A stretch of DNA of 64,000 nt from JAMXLG01 sp963818925 (lineage in GTDB: Bacteria; Vulcanimicrobiota; Vulcanimicrobiia; Vulcanimicrobiales; Vulcanimicrobiaceae): the NCBI GenBank assembly GCA_963818925.1, contig CAWFTN010000001.1:1984001-2048000 (forward strand). The letters are read 5' to 3'. The notes below the pieces were generated by a model. That model was not told the origin of the DNA. It worked only from the letters and a program-made list of their open reading frames with translations, and made no database searches. A program made the position numbers and the translations under genes. How positions within the stretch are numbered: position 1 is the first letter of the stretch; every line of letters starts with the position of its first letter. Positions 28,482-36,681 of this stretch are shown one piece after another.

Positions 28482-29714
28482 ATGTTGCGCCAAACCGCTC
28501 ACCCTACTGAGTCGCGCTACGAGATCCTCGGACTCTTCACTGCGTCGATGATCGCAGCGTCGATGATCCTTGTCGCGGTCGGCGCACTGCTTCCATACGT
28601 TACGAAAGCATTCCCGGCCGACACGGCTCACATCTCCGTCCTTATCACGGCGCTGTTGCTCGGCTCAACATTGACGACCGCCATTAGCGGCGCGGCGACC
28701 GATCGATTCGGCGACAAAGCCGTCTTGATTGCATGCGGCATCATCATGGGTTGCGCGCTGCTTGCCGCGGCTGCAATTCCGAGCTTCACCTGGCTCGCGG
28801 TGTGGTTCATGATTTACGGTATCGGATTTGCGGCGATCAATCCGGTCGGCAGCCACGCGATTCTCTTTTTCTTCAAACCGCAAGAGCGCGGTCTCGCCAT
28901 GGGCGTGCGACAGATGGGTACGCCGCTCGGTGGTGTGCTGGGTGCGATCGTGATTGCGATTGCTGCCGACGCTTTCGGCTATCGCGGTGCGCTTGTTGTC
29001 GCCGGCATTATCGTCTTGATCGTTACGTTAGGTGCCGCGGCACTCTATCGCGAACCGGCGCAACTGCACGGAATGCCGGTGCGCGTGGGCGTCCTCTTCA
29101 AAGATATCTTGCTCATCGGGCGGGAGCCGAGGTTGATACTCATTACACTTACATCCATCGTGCTATTCGCCGCGCAAGTAGCACTCATGGGTTTCTTCCC
29201 GCTGACGCTCGTTCGCGTGTTGCACGTTTCCCCGAGTTTTGCGTGTTTGGTATTTGTGATCACGCAATTTGCCGCAGCTGCCGGACGTCTTGCGTGGGGA
29301 TGGATCAGCGACCGCATCTTTCATGGGCGCCGAATGATGCCTTTGACGATCACGTGCATCCTCTGCGCGATCGCTGCGCTCGTCGTTGCTGAGGTCGGTT
29401 CTCTGCCGATGTCGGCGCTCGCCGGCGTAGCCGTGCTTCTCGGGATTTCTGCGGAAGGCTGGTTCGGTATCGCGGTAGTCGCGATGGCCGAGGTCGGCGG
29501 CGAAACCCATGCGGGAAGCGCATTAGGCTTCGGTTTGACGTGGGTCATGGCGACCGGCATCATCACACCGGCGCTTTTTCAGGGAATCATGCAGACCGCC
29601 GGCATTCCCGCCGCATGGCACGCACTCGCGGTGCTGTCACTGTGTGGCGTAATACCGTCGATCGCGGCCATGATGCTCGTCGACGCGAAACGCCCGACAG
29701 CAGAATCGGCTTAG
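28482..29714 (+). CDS. MFS transporter (CynX/NimT-like)
   Basis: 410 residues from the ATG at 28482, which has GGAGG 8 bases upstream; the longer frame to 28416 has none. Twelve predicted TM segments; motif A-like GAATDRFGDKAVL after TM2 and GWISDRIFHGRR in the second half. The leader holds a small hairpin GCCTAT/ATAGGC at 28428-28444. Substrate not predictable. Confidence 0.88.
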   Translation: MLRQTAHPTESRYEILGLFTASMIAASMILVAVGALLPYVTKAFPADTAHISVLITALLLGSTLTTAISGAATDRFGDKAVLIACGIIMGCALLAAAAIPSFTWLAVWFMIYGIGFAAINPVGSHAILFFFKPQERGLAMGVRQMGTPLGGVLGAIVIAIAADAFGYRGALVVAGIIVLIVTLGAAALYREPAQLHGMPVRVGVLFKDILLIGREPRLILITLTSIVLFAAQVALMGFFPLTLVRVLHVSPSFACLVFVITQFAAAAGRLAWGWISDRIFHGRRMMPLTITCILCAIAALVVAEVGSLPMSALAGVAVLLGISAEGWFGIAVVAMAEVGGETHAGSALGFGLTWVMATGIITPALFQGIMQTAGIPAAWHALAVLSLCGVIPSIAAMMLVDAKRPTAESA

Positions 29715-29728
29715 ACGAAGGAACCCAA

Positions 29729-29815
29729 GGAGAGGGAGAGATTCGAACTCTCGGAACGCTCATCACGTTCTGCGGTTTTCAAGACCGCTGCATTAAACCG
29801 CTCTGCCACCTCTCC
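29729..29815 (-). tRNA. tRNA-Ser (anticodon UGA)
   Basis: Full cloverleaf of 87 bases: acceptor GGAGAGG/CCTCTCC, D-arm, anticodon stem GCGGT/ACCGC with loop CTTGAAA (anticodon TGA), a long variable arm (GAACG...CGTTC), and T-arm GAGAG-TTCGAAT-CTCTC. CCA is not encoded. The base after the acceptor (N73) reads U here, whereas bacterial tRNA-Ser normally has G73. Confidence 0.96.
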
Positions 29816-29929
29816 GCGGCCGCCGCACACCTTTGCAACGGCCTCGCCTTCCATCCCTTCTCAGCAGTTGCACGTCGCAACCATCGTGATGAAACGCGGT
29901 GCCGAAGAGTTCCGCCGCGGCGCGGCGCG

Positions 29930-30361
29930 TTAGTGCGTGCATGCGCTCGCGGCGTCAGCGCTCGCGCAGCAAGCCATGTCGTCACTATCGCGCTCTTCAG
30001 TGTCCTCGTGGACGGTATAGATTTCCCAACGCCGGCCGTCCGGATCAGACGCCCACACCTTCGTTTGATTCGCGTAGCAACACGTGTCTTCGCGTTCGAT
30101 CGACTGCGCGAGACCGTTGGCTTCAAGACGCTCGATCGCGCGCTCGACGTCATCCACCGATTCCACGTAGACGCCGAAATGCGCGTCGGTTGCGGCCGTC
30201 ACGGTATCGCGAAGATCGAGCGCGAGCTCTAGACCTGGTTCAGCGGTGATGAACAATGCGTAGTCTGAGAGAACTTTCGCCGGTTGAGCGTCGAGAAGAA
30301 CGGAATAGAATGAAACGCTTTTCGCGATGTCCGTAGTCGCGAGGTTTAGGTGAGTCTTCAT
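29930..30361 (-). CDS. arsI: ArsI-like C-As lyase (CadI/ArsI glyoxalase-fold metalloprotein)
   Basis: 143 residues from the ATG at 30361, overlapping the arsR stop (ATGA). Vicinal-oxygen-chelate fold with likely metal ligands His4 (THLNL), His61 (AHFGV) and Glu113 (WEIYT), and the substrate thiols Cys94-Cys95 in EDTCCYANQT, which define ArsI (demethylation of organoarsenicals). The C-terminal tail adds Cys131-Cys132 and Cys141, as in many ArsI proteins. Paired with a metalloid-type ArsR. Confidence 0.9.
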   Translation of the reverse strand: MKTHLNLATTDIAKSVSFYSVLLDAQPAKVLSDYALFITAEPGLELALDLRDTVTAATDAHFGVYVESVDDVERAIERLEANGLAQSIEREDTCCYANQTKVWASDPDGRRWEIYTVHEDTEERDSDDMACCASADAASACTH

Positions 30362-30690
30362 CGCGCAACTTTCTGTCGGAAGACGATTTCCAGTATGCTC
30401 TCGATACGCGATTGTGCGTCGGGTGCAATTCGATAGTAGACCCACGTTCCACGCCGCTCGCACGTCGCGAGTTTCGCTTCGCGAAGGATGCGCAGATGGT
30501 GCGAAACCGTAGGCTGATTCAGGGGAAGCGCATCGGTGAAATCGCAGACGCAGACCTCATCGGTCGCTGCCGCAAGCGTCGCGAGCATCCTGAGGCGGTA
30601 AGGGTCGGCGACAGCCTTCAAAAGAGCCGCGGCCGGGCCGAAATCGCCGCTCGCGAGTAAAGCGGGAGGGCAGCATCGCTGTATCGACAT
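30358..30690 (-). CDS. arsR: ArsR/SmtB-family repressor
   Basis: 110 residues. Winged helix with DNA-recognition helix LNQPTVSHHLRILREAKL and the metalloid-sensing site EVCVCDF (about 45-51), plus further cysteines at the N terminus (RCCPP) and Cys77. Probably releases its operator on binding As(III) and controls arsI. The predicted promoter places the start of transcription at or next to the ATG, so the mRNA may be leaderless. Confidence 0.92.
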   Translation of the reverse strand: MSIQRCCPPALLASGDFGPAAALLKAVADPYRLRMLATLAAATDEVCVCDFTDALPLNQPTVSHHLRILREAKLATCERRGTWVYYRIAPDAQSRIESILEIVFRQKVAR

Positions 30691-30696
30691 GTATCG

Positions 30697-30725
30697 ATGC
30701 TATATAGTGTATCGAAATTTGTCAA
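30697..30725 (-). promoter_or_regulatory. arsR promoter with overlapping direct repeats
   Basis: Minus strand: -35 TTGACA (30725-30720, perfect), 17-base spacer, -10 TAGCAT (30702-30697). The expected start of transcription is about 30690, the A of the arsR ATG. The octamer TCGATACA occurs three times (in the spacer, just after the -10 and at the start codon), which are candidate ArsR contacts. Confidence 0.65.
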
Positions 30726-31019
30726 TACACGAATCCTATATTAAGCCCGGCCACTTGTAGCCAACCACGCCGAGGCTCCATTGTCGTGAAATGTTCGTTT
30801 CGAACTCACGGTCGTCTTATCGCCCGAAACGCAATTGTTAGATGCTGTTCGCGCACGCATTACAGTACGGACCTTCATTAGCAAAATTCGACCTGTAAGC
30901 AAGCTGCGTATTGTTGCGGTACCGAAAGGACTAATAAAACATAGTCTTTACTAAGCAGGACGAACGTTGAGCTATCCCAATCTTTACGGCCTATGCTGCT
31001 ATAGGGGGTTCCTTACTCT
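30726..31019. other. Intergenic region upstream of the sedolisin gene
   Basis: About 290 bases with no plausible gene. It contains an inverted repeat GACTA-N8-TAGTC (about 30930-30947), and CTTTACGG at about 30983 with TATAGG before the ATG, which could be part of the promoter of the downstream gene. AT content is higher than in the flanks. Confidence 0.4.
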
Positions 31020-32840
31020 ATGAGACTCCGTTCTAGTGCAACGGCTATTGCCGTTGCGGTTTTCGCTCTGACCGCTTGCGGCGGCGGAAACAACTCTCTT
31101 CCCACAACCACGAATACCACGCCCCAAACAGTCTCGAACAATAACTCGCCCGCGGATGCCGCAATGTACGCCGCCGTTCCACAGGCGGCTCCTCAAGGTG
31201 TCCGCATCTACGTTCATCTTCCGCTTCGCAACAGCAACGAACTCGATCAGCTGATCGCGCAGCAAAGCGACAAGAAGTCGCCGCTCTATCATCATTTTCT
31301 CACGCCCGCGCAATTCCGCGCGACGTACGGTCCGACGGCAAACGATTTGCGCACCGTCGCAACGACGTTGAACGCGCAAGGCTTCCATACGGCGATCACG
31401 ACGCAAGGCGTCGTCGCCGATGCGCCGCAAGCGACGGTTGAAAAAGCATTCGGCGTCCATTTAACGCGCCGCGCAGCGACCATGGCGCGCGGATCAACCG
31501 CAACGCCGATGCTGCGAGCAGACAAAGCGCCGGTACTTCCGTCGTCGCTGAAGACAGTGAACGCGCAAGTTGCCGCATTTGCTCCCCTGCCGGCGATGCA
31601 ACCGCAGTCGGCGATGGTTTCGAAGACGCCGATCACGCAGAATCGTTACGGTGTTAACGGTCCGTACTGGTTCGACGATCTCAAAGAAGCGTACAAATAT
31701 CCGTCGTACTCGCGGCTCAATGGTACGGGAAAGACGATTGCGATTCTCGCGGCCAGCGACTACCTCGATAGCGACGTCGCACTCTACTTCGGGCACGAAA
31801 AGATGACGCCGCCATCGATCACGCGTCGTCCGGTCGACGGCGGAAGCCCGGCGTTCAACATCAATAGCGGTACGTCGGATGAAGTCTCGCTCGACGTGCA
31901 GCAGGCCGGCGGCTCTGCGCCCGGTGCGAAGATCGTCGTATACGAAGCGCCGGATGCCTCGATCGTGCCGTCGTTCCTTGACATGTACACGGCTATCGTC
32001 GATGACAACGTCGCGGACGTCTCGAGCGCTTCGTTCGGGCTCTGCGAACTATACTTCCAAGCGGCATACAACGGTGGACAAGATTTCACGTCGCTCTTCC
32101 AAACGTTCCATGACGTCTTCCGTCAAGGTAACGCGCAGGGGATCACGTTCGTGAACTCTTCCGGCGACAACGGGGCATACGGATGCACCGATCCGTCGGG
32201 ATCGACGTACGTCAAAGGCGTGCAATGGCCCGCAAACGATCCGGACAACACCGCCGTGGGCGGCACCAACCTGCAGACAACGTACGTCTCCGGTTCGTTG
32301 ACCTCCAAATACGTCTCAGAGAACGCGTATGATGATCCGCTGGCTGACGGCTCGGTTTGGGGTTCGGGCGGCGGCATCAGCACGTACTGGAGCAAACCGC
32401 TCTACCAGTACCTCGTGAACACGCGTTCGAAGATGCGCACCGTTCCCGATATCGCAATGCACATGGGAGGTTGTCCTTACGGCACGGCTCAACCGTGCCC
32501 CGCCAATCGCAGCGCGGACGTCACCGCACTCGGCGGCGGCCTCTACCTGCTCATCGGAACGAGCGCGTCGGCGCCGGAGTTCGCCGGTTTGCAGGCGATT
32601 CAAGATCAAGCGCTCGGCGGACGCGCAGGCAACGCAAACTACTTGATCTACTTCCTTGCCGCCGCAAACACCGTCGGCAACGGTCCCGTGTTCAACGACA
32701 ACATTCCGGGCAACAACGGCTACCCGACGCACAAGGGCTACAATTACGTGCTCGGCAACGGCACGCCGAATGGCGCGCAGTACGTGTTCGATCCGTTCGG
32801 ACCGTTCGCGGGCGATCCTCAAACGCCGACGAACCCGTAA
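31020..32840 (+). CDS. Secreted lipoprotein sedolisin (S53 acid serine peptidase)
   Basis: 606 residues. Lipobox LTAC (Cys20), then a Thr/Asn-rich linker and the pro-kumamolisin propeptide (about 60-185; SPLYHHFLTPAQFRATYGP). The catalytic domain has the complete sedolisin set: Glu288 and Asp292 in SDEVSLDVQ, oxyanion Asp383 in SSGDNGAYG and Ser515 in GTSASAP. Active at low pH in the family; here exported and probably lipid-anchored. GGGGG 12 bases before the ATG may be the ribosome site. Followed by two hairpins. Confidence 0.95.
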   Translation: MRLRSSATAIAVAVFALTACGGGNNSLPTTTNTTPQTVSNNNSPADAAMYAAVPQAAPQGVRIYVHLPLRNSNELDQLIAQQSDKKSPLYHHFLTPAQFRATYGPTANDLRTVATTLNAQGFHTAITTQGVVADAPQATVEKAFGVHLTRRAATMARGSTATPMLRADKAPVLPSSLKTVNAQVAAFAPLPAMQPQSAMVSKTPITQNRYGVNGPYWFDDLKEAYKYPSYSRLNGTGKTIAILAASDYLDSDVALYFGHEKMTPPSITRRPVDGGSPAFNINSGTSDEVSLDVQQAGGSAPGAKIVVYEAPDASIVPSFLDMYTAIVDDNVADVSSASFGLCELYFQAAYNGGQDFTSLFQTFHDVFRQGNAQGITFVNSSGDNGAYGCTDPSGSTYVKGVQWPANDPDNTAVGGTNLQTTYVSGSLTSKYVSENAYDDPLADGSVWGSGGGISTYWSKPLYQYLVNTRSKMRTVPDIAMHMGGCPYGTAQPCPANRSADVTALGGGLYLLIGTSASAPEFAGLQAIQDQALGGRAGNANYLIYFLAAANTVGNGPVFNDNIPGNNGYPTHKGYNYVLGNGTPNGAQYVFDPFGPFAGDPQTPTNP

Positions 32841-32852
32841 CGCACGGGTTTT
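32832..32852 (+). terminator. Terminator-like hairpin at the sedolisin stop codon
   Basis: Stem AACCCGT / ACGGGTT (7 bp), loop AACGC, then TTTTAG. The stop codon TAA is in the loop region. Confidence 0.6.
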
Positions 32853-32865
32853 AGTCAACACATGG

Positions 32866-32895
32866 AACGCCCGGGCTCAAATGAGTCCGGGCGTT
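32866..32895. terminator. Convergent-gene hairpin between sedolisin and the membrane protein gene
   Basis: A 13-bp stem (AACGCCCGG plus G-CTC pairing with GAG-T-CCGGGCGTT, one G-U) closed by the tetraloop AAAT. It contains the stop codon of the minus-strand gene and follows the plus-strand one, so it could serve both. The U-tract is poor (ACTCTTT in plus direction). Confidence 0.6.
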
Positions 32896-34067
32896 ACTCT
32901 TTGCATCGCGATGCGGACGTTGAGCAGAAACGCGAGCATACCGGCGAGTCCGACGATTCCGCCGGCGACAATGAGGCTCGGAGACGGCAACAGCACGCCG
33001 AGCGCGAGCGCCAACACCGCGATCTGATCGAGGGCGACGCTCGTCCACGCAACGCGCATGTCCATCATTTGCCACGGACGCGTCTCGTTTTCTTCACCGC
33101 CGAAGGTCGTTGCAATCACGCGAATGCCGAGATGATGCAGATGCGCGTTAACCATCTGGCCGAGCCATCCGGCAAGCGCAACGACGGTCGCGAGGGGATA
33201 GTTTCCGAGAACAGCGGCAATCGCCGCGACCACGAGCCACACGAACGCCGACGCGACGAAAGCGTGCGCCGGGCGATTCGGTGTCGCGGCGCGCCGCACG
33301 CGATCGAAGCCGTCGAATGCGTAGATCGCGGCGCCTACGAGCCCGAGCGCGAAACCCGCCGCCGTAAGCGCCGTCACTTCCGTACCGAAGCCGATCGCCG
33401 TAATGATGGCGCAGAAGAACATGGACGAATTCGACACGATATGCAGCGGACGCCAGCGAGAGTCGGCGCGCATCATGGGACGAAACGTGCGCGCCGATAC
33501 CCCCATCGTCAACATCGTTAGCCAGCCGACAATGGCGAGCGTGGCATGGACGGGAGCGAAGCGCAAGATCCGCGCGTCACCGCTCAACATTCCGTGCGCG
33601 ACGCCGCCGCCGATAAGCGCGGCGAACCCGAGGAAGGTTATTACGTAGAGAAAGCCGCGCGCTATTGCGCCTTCGACCGGTGTCGGCGCGCGCTGCGCGA
33701 GCGTGAGAATGGCAACGACTGCGTAGACGATCACGATGACGGCAGCGACGGTCCCGAAGCCAGCGATGCCGGGGAGGTTCATCGCGAAGAATGCGACAAC
33801 GAGCCCGGCAGCGGCAAACGGCAAAAAGAACGCGCACCATCGCGCGACAGTTCGAAAACGCCACTCGAGATCGGTAAATCCTGGGATGACGTGAATGAGC
33901 ACAGAGAGCGCAATCGTCGTGATGGAACCGAGCGCAACCGCGTGAATCCAGGCGAGACCGCGTGCAAACGACGGTTCGATGCCGTACGCAATTGCGAGAA
34001 TCCATGCGACCAGGCCGAAGAGTGCGCCGAGCGCGAGCGGAACCGGAGGAATCCACGAACCCCACAT
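32877..34067 (-). CDS. Heme-copper-oxidase subunit I-like membrane protein
   Basis: 396 residues from the ATG at 34067, whose A is shared with the upstream TAA (TAATG). About eleven to twelve TM helices. Histidines lie in membrane context: GLAWIHAVALG, LIHVIPGF, RFAPVHATLAIVGWLTMLTMGVSARTF and AHLHHLGIRV. The pattern resembles the NnrS / reduced heme-copper oxidase group, not a full oxidase (no Cu-binding HH pair in the right helix). Likely role in heme, NO or copper handling. A longer frame to 34451 is antisense to nothing but out of phase with the upstream gene and is not used. Confidence 0.75.
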   Translation of the reverse strand: MWGSWIPPVPLALGALFGLVAWILAIAYGIEPSFARGLAWIHAVALGSITTIALSVLIHVIPGFTDLEWRFRTVARWCAFFLPFAAAGLVVAFFAMNLPGIAGFGTVAAVIVIVYAVVAILTLAQRAPTPVEGAIARGFLYVITFLGFAALIGGGVAHGMLSGDARILRFAPVHATLAIVGWLTMLTMGVSARTFRPMMRADSRWRPLHIVSNSSMFFCAIITAIGFGTEVTALTAAGFALGLVGAAIYAFDGFDRVRRAATPNRPAHAFVASAFVWLVVAAIAAVLGNYPLATVVALAGWLGQMVNAHLHHLGIRVIATTFGGEENETRPWQMMDMRVAWTSVALDQIAVLALALGVLLPSPSLIVAGGIVGLAGMLAFLLNVRIAMQRVTPGLI

Positions 34068-34513
34068 TATCGGACACCCGGAGCAGGACGCGCCGGCGGC
34101 CGCGTGCGCGACCACGCCAGCGCCGCAAAGACTAGAACCGATCCGAGCTGCGCGATGCCGGATATTCCGAGGACAATTCGTGCAAGCTGGCTTTGATACG
34201 CGAACGGCTCCGACACAATCCGCGCTACGAGTCCGAGGTTGAGTAAGAGATAGATCGCAAGCGGCATCCAGGAACGGTAGCGGCCTTGCGTTTGCGGGTA
34301 GCGTTGCCGATTGAGCGGCAAGAGCCACAGTGCAAAGCCGATGACCGTGTTGACGAGCCATCCGACGAAGGCGAGATGGGCGTGCTCGACGGGCCAGAGC
34401 CCTGCTGCATTGCCTCCCCGCGCCTCCACGAGCGCCATTCCGGCGCCCCATGCAAACGCAAGGATTAATGCTGCAATACCGGTCTTGATAAAGAGTCTAC
34501 TTTCGCGCGGCAT
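34067..34513 (-). CDS. Small heme-copper-oxidase-like membrane protein
   Basis: 148 residues, four TM helices, ATG at 34513. VEHAHLAFVGWLVNTVIGFALWLLPL has the H-A-H-L-x-F-V-G-W form of NorB/cbb3 subunit I helix II, but the protein ends long before a full oxidase. TATACT lies 7 bases before the ATG, so transcription might start at the ATG. Coupled (TAATG) to the larger homologue-like gene. Confidence 0.7.
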   Translation of the reverse strand: MPRESRLFIKTGIAALILAFAWGAGMALVEARGGNAAGLWPVEHAHLAFVGWLVNTVIGFALWLLPLNRQRYPQTQGRYRSWMPLAIYLLLNLGLVARIVSEPFAYQSQLARIVLGISGIAQLGSVLVFAALAWSRTRPPARPAPGVR

Positions 34514-34538
34514 GTTTGCAAGTATACCCGGCACGCTC

Positions 34539-35282
34539 CTACGAGCGCTGCAAGAATTTCATGAACGCGCTGCGCGCCTCGTCGGATTGCAGCGCGGCGC
34601 CGAAGCTCTTTGCTTCTTCGTCCATGGCAGTAGCTACGATATCGGCAAAGCGGGCTTTGAGCAACCGTTTCGTCGTCATGACGGAATTCTTCGGAATTTC
34701 AGCGAGCTCGCCGCACATGATCGCCACCGCGCCGTCGACATCGTCGTCTTCCGTTACGCGTGTGACGAGCCCCATGTCAAACGCTTGCTGCGCGCCGAAC
34801 TGCTCGCCGGAGAGCAAATACCACGACGCGCGCATCCGCCCGGCAATCAGCGGAAACAATGCGCTTGCGCCTGCTTCGGGAACGACGCCGAGTTTGGTAA
34901 ACGGCATTGAGAACCGCGCCGACGTTCCGGCCACCACGGCGTCGCAATGCATGAGCAGCGTCGTTCCGATCCCGATCGCAACGCCTCTGACGCCCGCTAC
35001 GATGGGCTTACGAAAATCGCGAATCACGCGCAGAAACCGCAATGCGGGATGATCGCCGCTGAACGCGCCGCCACTGACAAAGTCGGCGATGTCGTTGCCT
35101 GCCGTGAACGCGTCGCCGCCAAAGAGACCGACGACACGGATCTCATCATTACGATCCGCATCCTCGAGCGCCGATGCCATCGCATCGTACATTGCGAGCG
35201 TGATCGCGTTCTTCTTCTCCGGACGGTTGAACCGGATCGATGCGATGGCTCCGTCGCTGCTGTAGATAATCCGTTCGTTCAT
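34539..35282 (-). CDS. Enoyl-CoA hydratase/isomerase family protein
   Basis: 247 residues from the ATG at 35282. Crotonase fold: RPEKKNAIT, oxyanion-hole AFTAGNDIADF and GVAIGIGTTLLMHCDAVV, and FSMPFTKLGVVPEAGAS, where the family's catalytic Glu (P-E) is present. Four bases after the SDR gene, so the pair are one operon. Probably fatty-acid or CoA-thioester degradation; substrate unknown. Confidence 0.9.
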   Translation of the reverse strand: MNERIIYSSDGAIASIRFNRPEKKNAITLAMYDAMASALEDADRNDEIRVVGLFGGDAFTAGNDIADFVSGGAFSGDHPALRFLRVIRDFRKPIVAGVRGVAIGIGTTLLMHCDAVVAGTSARFSMPFTKLGVVPEAGASALFPLIAGRMRASWYLLSGEQFGAQQAFDMGLVTRVTEDDDVDGAVAIMCGELAEIPKNSVMTTKRLLKARFADIVATAMDEEAKSFGAALQSDEARSAFMKFLQRS

Positions 35283-35286
35283 CTCG

Positions 35287-36144
35287 CTACCACGGCAAAG
35301 GGAGAAGCGGCGTCGACGAGCGTTTGATAATCTCGTCGGGCACGAAGAAGTCCGGCACGAGCGGCGCACCGGGTTGATTGGAATAGACCGAAAGATCCGT
35401 CACGCCCGACTCGCGAAGCACTTCTTCGTCGATGAAAAAATTGCCGGTACACGATGTCGCGGGACGATTTAGGATCACCCACGCCGCATCTGCAACGATC
35501 TCCGGCTTGCGCGACGCGGCGGCCATTGCGTCACCACCCAAGACGTTGCGGACGGCGGCGGTATCGATCGCCGTCAGCGGCCAGAGCGAATTAACGCCGA
35601 TCTTGCGCGACTTAAACTCTTCGGCCATTCCGAGCGTGCACATCGACATGCCGAACTTCGCCATCGTATAGGCGGTATGACGCGCGAACCATCGTGGATT
35701 CATATCGAGCGGCGGCGCAAGATTCAAAATATGGCCGTTCGTCGACTTCGCGAGATGAGGCGCCGTCAATTTGGAACAGAGAAACGTGCCCCGGGCATTG
35801 ATTTGATTCATCAAGTCGTAACGCTTCATGTCCGTCTCGAGCACCGGCGTCAGCGAGATCGCGCTCGCGTTGTTGATGCACGCATCGATGCCGCCGAAAC
35901 GCTCGACGGTTTTTGCAACCGCGCCATCGACTTGCTCTTCGAAGCGGATGTCACAGGCGATCGGGAGCGCCTTTCCGCCGGCGGCTTCGATCTCTTCGGC
36001 TGCGGTATAGATCGTGCCGGGCAGTTTTGGATGCCGTTCCGTCGTCTTCGCAACGATCGCAACGTTCGCGCCCTCACGTGCGGCGCGCAACGCGATAGCA
36101 AGACCGATTCCGCGGCTCGCGCCCGTGACAAATAACGTCTTCAC
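35287..36144 (-). CDS. SDR-family oxidoreductase (HSDL2-like)
   Basis: 285 residues from a GTG at 36144. Cofactor site TGASRGIG (about 6-13), CINNASAI (NNAG-like), and the proton-relay YTMAK (about 157-161); the catalytic Ser is replaced by LAPP (LNLAPPLDMNPRWF), a known feature of the HSDL2 subgroup. The C-terminal end PDEIIKRSSTPLLPLPW is not part of the core. Likely lipid metabolism together with the crotonase gene. Confidence 0.88.
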   Translation of the reverse strand: MKTLFVTGASRGIGLAIALRAAREGANVAIVAKTTERHPKLPGTIYTAAEEIEAAGGKALPIACDIRFEEQVDGAVAKTVERFGGIDACINNASAISLTPVLETDMKRYDLMNQINARGTFLCSKLTAPHLAKSTNGHILNLAPPLDMNPRWFARHTAYTMAKFGMSMCTLGMAEEFKSRKIGVNSLWPLTAIDTAAVRNVLGGDAMAAASRKPEIVADAAWVILNRPATSCTGNFFIDEEVLRESGVTDLSVYSNQPGAPLVPDFFVPDEIIKRSSTPLLPLPW

Positions 36145-36155
36145 TGCATTCTTGC

Positions 36156-36674
36156 TTGCACCCCGACGCAAGACAAACCCTCCCGTGCGTGGTAGACCGG
36201 CCTGTGGAGCACGATGCACTCGTCCTCGCAACGCCGTTCGGTGCGAGATTGTACGTCACGTCGGACGATTCGGAGATTACCGTCTGCGAATTTCGCGCGC
36301 GCATCGCACCACGAGCGGCGCCACGCGGCAATGCGCTCCTCGTCGAAGCATCGAAACAGTTGCAGGCCTATTTCAAAAAACGACTGCGCCGCTTCGATCT
36401 TCCGCTGCAACTGCACGGCACTGAATTTCAAGTCGCCGTGTGGCGCCTAGTCTCACACCTCGAAACAGGCGAACTAATTTCGTACGCCGACGTCGGGCGC
36501 GCAATCGGTGCACCGCTCTCACACCGCGGCGTCGCCGCCGCCATGGGGAAGACGCCCCTCGATCTGCTCATCCCCGCCCACCGCGTCGTCGGCGCCGACG
36601 GCCGAATCAAAGGCGAAGGCCCCAATTCGATGCGCCGGCGCCTTCTCGCATTCGAAGGCATCAAACTTCGTTAG
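36156..36674 (+). CDS. Alkyltransferase-like (ATL/Ogt-family) protein, active Cys replaced by Ala
   Basis: 172 residues if the TTG at 36156 is used; GTG at 36189 or 36204 would fit the usual N terminus better, and none has a good ribosome site. The DNA-binding and flipping parts of O6-alkylguanine transferases are intact (YADVGRAIG, RGVAAAMGKTPLDLLIP). The active-site PCHRV reads PAHRV: Ala141 is codon GCC at 36576-36578. It cannot take an alkyl group, so it is probably an ATL that marks O6-alkylguanine for nucleotide excision repair. Confidence 0.85.
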   Translation: MHPDARQTLPCVVDRPVEHDALVLATPFGARLYVTSDDSEITVCEFRARIAPRAAPRGNALLVEASKQLQAYFKKRLRRFDLPLQLHGTEFQVAVWRLVSHLETGELISYADVGRAIGAPLSHRGVAAAMGKTPLDLLIPAHRVVGADGRIKGEGPNSMRRRLLAFEGIKLR

Positions 36675-36681
36675 CTTGGGG

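Noticed and set aside
34068..34451. N-terminal extension of the heme-copper-like protein
   Set aside because: The frame continues upstream but is soluble, Arg-rich and overlaps a real TM protein in another frame; the TAATG junction gives a good start.
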